Below are positions 5,149-6,273 of a stretch of 6,273 nucleotides of DNA, in pieces. Below the pieces are notes generated by a model. That model did not search any database. It saw only the letters and a program-made list of their open reading frames with translations, and was not told where the DNA came from. A program made the position numbers and the translations under genes. The DNA is from Thermoplasmata archaeon (GTDB lineage: Archaea > Thermoplasmatota > Thermoplasmata > Lutacidiplasmatales > UBA184): assembly GCA_030039525.1 (NCBI GenBank), contig JASHVI010000137.1, forward strand, positions 1 to 6,273. Reading direction: 5' to 3'. Each line of letters begins with the position of its first letter. Position 1 is the stretch's first letter.

Positions 5149-6273
5149 CTAGCACGCCGGGAGGGCCTTGCCCTCGTAGGTCAGCGTGTCGATCCCGGCG
5201 TGGTCGAGCGCCACGAGGACCGCCGGCAGCGGGACGTAGTAGAGCGGCGAGTCGTAGGCCTGGCCCGGACCGATGGTCCAGTTCAGCCACTGCACGATGA
5301 CCTGCGACTTGACGAGGTTCGGCGAGTAGCCGTGGTCGAGCTCCTGGTAGACGAAGAAGTAGACGAGGGTCGTGAGCGGGTAGTCGGCGGGCTCCGGGGA
5401 GTTCACCATGGAGACGTTCTCCCAGGCCGCCGTGTCGGTGAGGGCGGGGAACGTGGTGTTCGCCGAGATCGTCGCGATCGCCGAGGCCGCGTCCTCCAGG
5501 TTCGGGAGGATGAACTTCCCCGAGGGGTTCTGGACCTTCGCGTAGCTGAGCCCGACCGTGTTGAGCACGTCCGTGAGGTCGACGTAGCCGATGGTGTAGG
5601 GGGTCGTCAGCACGAAGCTCGCCAGGGCCGAGTTGCCCGTGATCGCCCGCTGCGTGGGCGCGGTGGGCCACGCCACCGTGATGCCCTTTCCGGGGCCCGC
5701 GGCCCAGGCCGGGCTGTCCTTCGACAGGAAGTCGGTCAGGACGAAGGTGGTCCCGGCGGCGTCCTGCCGGTGGACCGTGATGATCGAGTCGCTCGGGAGA
5801 GCTACGCCCGGATTGAGCTGCGCGATCGCCGGGTTGTTCCAGGTGGTGATGGTCCCGAAGTAGATCTGCGAGAGGACGGAGCCGTTCAGCGAGATCGGGG
5901 AGGTGATCCCCGGCAGGTTGTAGACGATGGCGAGGGCCCCCGCCGAGATCGGGAGCGTCAGGACCGCGTTGCCCCCGAATCCCGCGATCTGGCTCGAGTT
6001 GAGGGGGTCGTCGGTCGCCGCGAAGTCCGCCGTCGGCCCCTGCAGGGCCGTGATCCCGTTCCCCGCGCCGCCGGGGATGAAGGAGACCTCGTTGGAGGTC
6101 GCCGCATGATAGGAGGCGGTCCACTGGCTCATCAGCGCCTCGACGAAGCTCGCGCCGTCGCCGACGAGCGTCACACCGGTCGGGCAGCCGCCGGAGGAGC
6201 CCGAGGGCTTCACTCCCAGGCCGAAGGCGTGGACCTCGAACGCCGCGCCGATGCCGGCGACGACCACGAGGAT
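5149..6273 (-). CDS. pstS: Phosphate ABC transporter substrate-binding protein PstS, 5' end cut by window edge
   Basis: An extracellular phosphate-binding protein of the E. coli-like PstS subtype; 374 codons are visible and the start probably lies beyond 6273, since the frame is open and hydrophobic to the edge. Numbering from the GTG at 6267: a hydrophobic segment to about 19 is the tail of a signal or membrane anchor. Then come VGDGASF (35-41), PGGAGNGI (65-72), ADFAATDDPL (80-89), IYFGTITTWNNPAIAQLNPG (135-154) and the phosphate loop R167-Q-D-A-A-G-T173, followed by AIGYV-like TIGYVDL (225-231) and the C-terminal strand/helix region. Length covers the whole mature domain. The loop has Ala171 where family Ser contacts phosphate. 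Only two Cys are visible, C28 just after the anchor and C372 as the last residue. It faces the pilin-PstS gene, and no pstC, pstA or pstB follows it. Confidence 0.93.
   Translation of the reverse strand: MLVVVAGIGAAFEVHAFGLGVKPSGSSGGCPTGVTLVGDGASFVEALMSQWTASYHAATSNEVSFIPGGAGNGITALQGPTADFAATDDPLNSSQIAGFGGNAVLTLPISAGALAIVYNLPGITSPISLNGSVLSQIYFGTITTWNNPAIAQLNPGVALPSDSIITVHRQDAAGTTFVLTDFLSKDSPAWAAGPGKGITVAWPTAPTQRAITGNSALASFVLTTPYTIGYVDLTDVLNTVGLSYAKVQNPSGKFILPNLEDAASAIATISANTTFPALTDTAAWENVSMVNSPEPADYPLTTLVYFFVYQELDHGYSPNLVKSQVIVQWLNWTIGPGQAYDSPLYYVPLPAVLVALDHAGIDTLTYEGKALPAC

Noticed and set aside
4901..5300. Plus-strand frames in and beyond the convergent spacer
   Set aside because: They are low-complexity Arg/Ala/Pro/Ser frames that run into the antisense of pstS, with no domain or good start signal.
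6177..6192. Possible lipobox S-G-G-C before C28 of the minus-strand PstS
   Set aside because: The residue three before the Cys is Ser rather than Leu or Val, and the Cys lies about ten residues after the end of the hydrophobic segment, which does not fit a lipoprotein signal.

Overview
This is a GC-rich window that reads as archaeal. The clearest sign is the gene at 3298-4692, whose N-terminus is an archaeal type IV pilin (class III) signal: a basic stretch, then K-A-V-S-P and one long hydrophobic helix. Weak BRE/TATA-like promoter elements and near-leaderless starts fit too. High GC plus pilin-anchored binding proteins would suit a high-GC Thermoplasmata-type lineage, but that placement is inference and the window has no rRNA or other marker.

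Left part (1-2258, minus strand): a two-gene unit read right to left. A class III PLP-dependent aminotransferase (or amino acid racemase of the same fold) comes first. It overlaps by 4 bp (ATGA) with a zinc-dependent medium-chain alcohol dehydrogenase that runs off the left edge. The overlap suggests translational coupling and a shared amino acid or amino alcohol pathway; the substrate cannot be read from sequence.

Middle (2259-3297): a GC-rich spacer with two competing inverted repeats, then a small plus-strand protein with a compact Cys/His zinc-binding signature (2533-2979). A 318-bp spacer follows. It carries three copies of a GCAGTT half-site and TATA-like boxes ahead of the next gene.

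Right part (3298-6273): two PstS-type (phosphate-binding family) solute-binding proteins facing each other. The plus-strand one is a pilin-signal/PstS fusion with a Cys-rich insertion of about 78 residues in the middle of the binding domain. The minus-strand one is a conventional PstS domain behind an N-terminal hydrophobic segment and is cut by the right edge. They belong to different PstS subtypes, yet both carry Ala in the D-x-S-G-T phosphate-loop position where the family normally has Ser. A perfect 10-bp GC hairpin lies just after the pilin-PstS gene; the rest of the convergent 456-bp spacer appears non-coding. No pstC, pstA, pstB or phoU is visible.

The most interesting item is the pilin-anchored, Cys-rich PstS: a substrate-binding protein apparently delivered to the cell surface by the prepilin pathway, paired with a normally anchored paralogue and preceded by possible operator sites.
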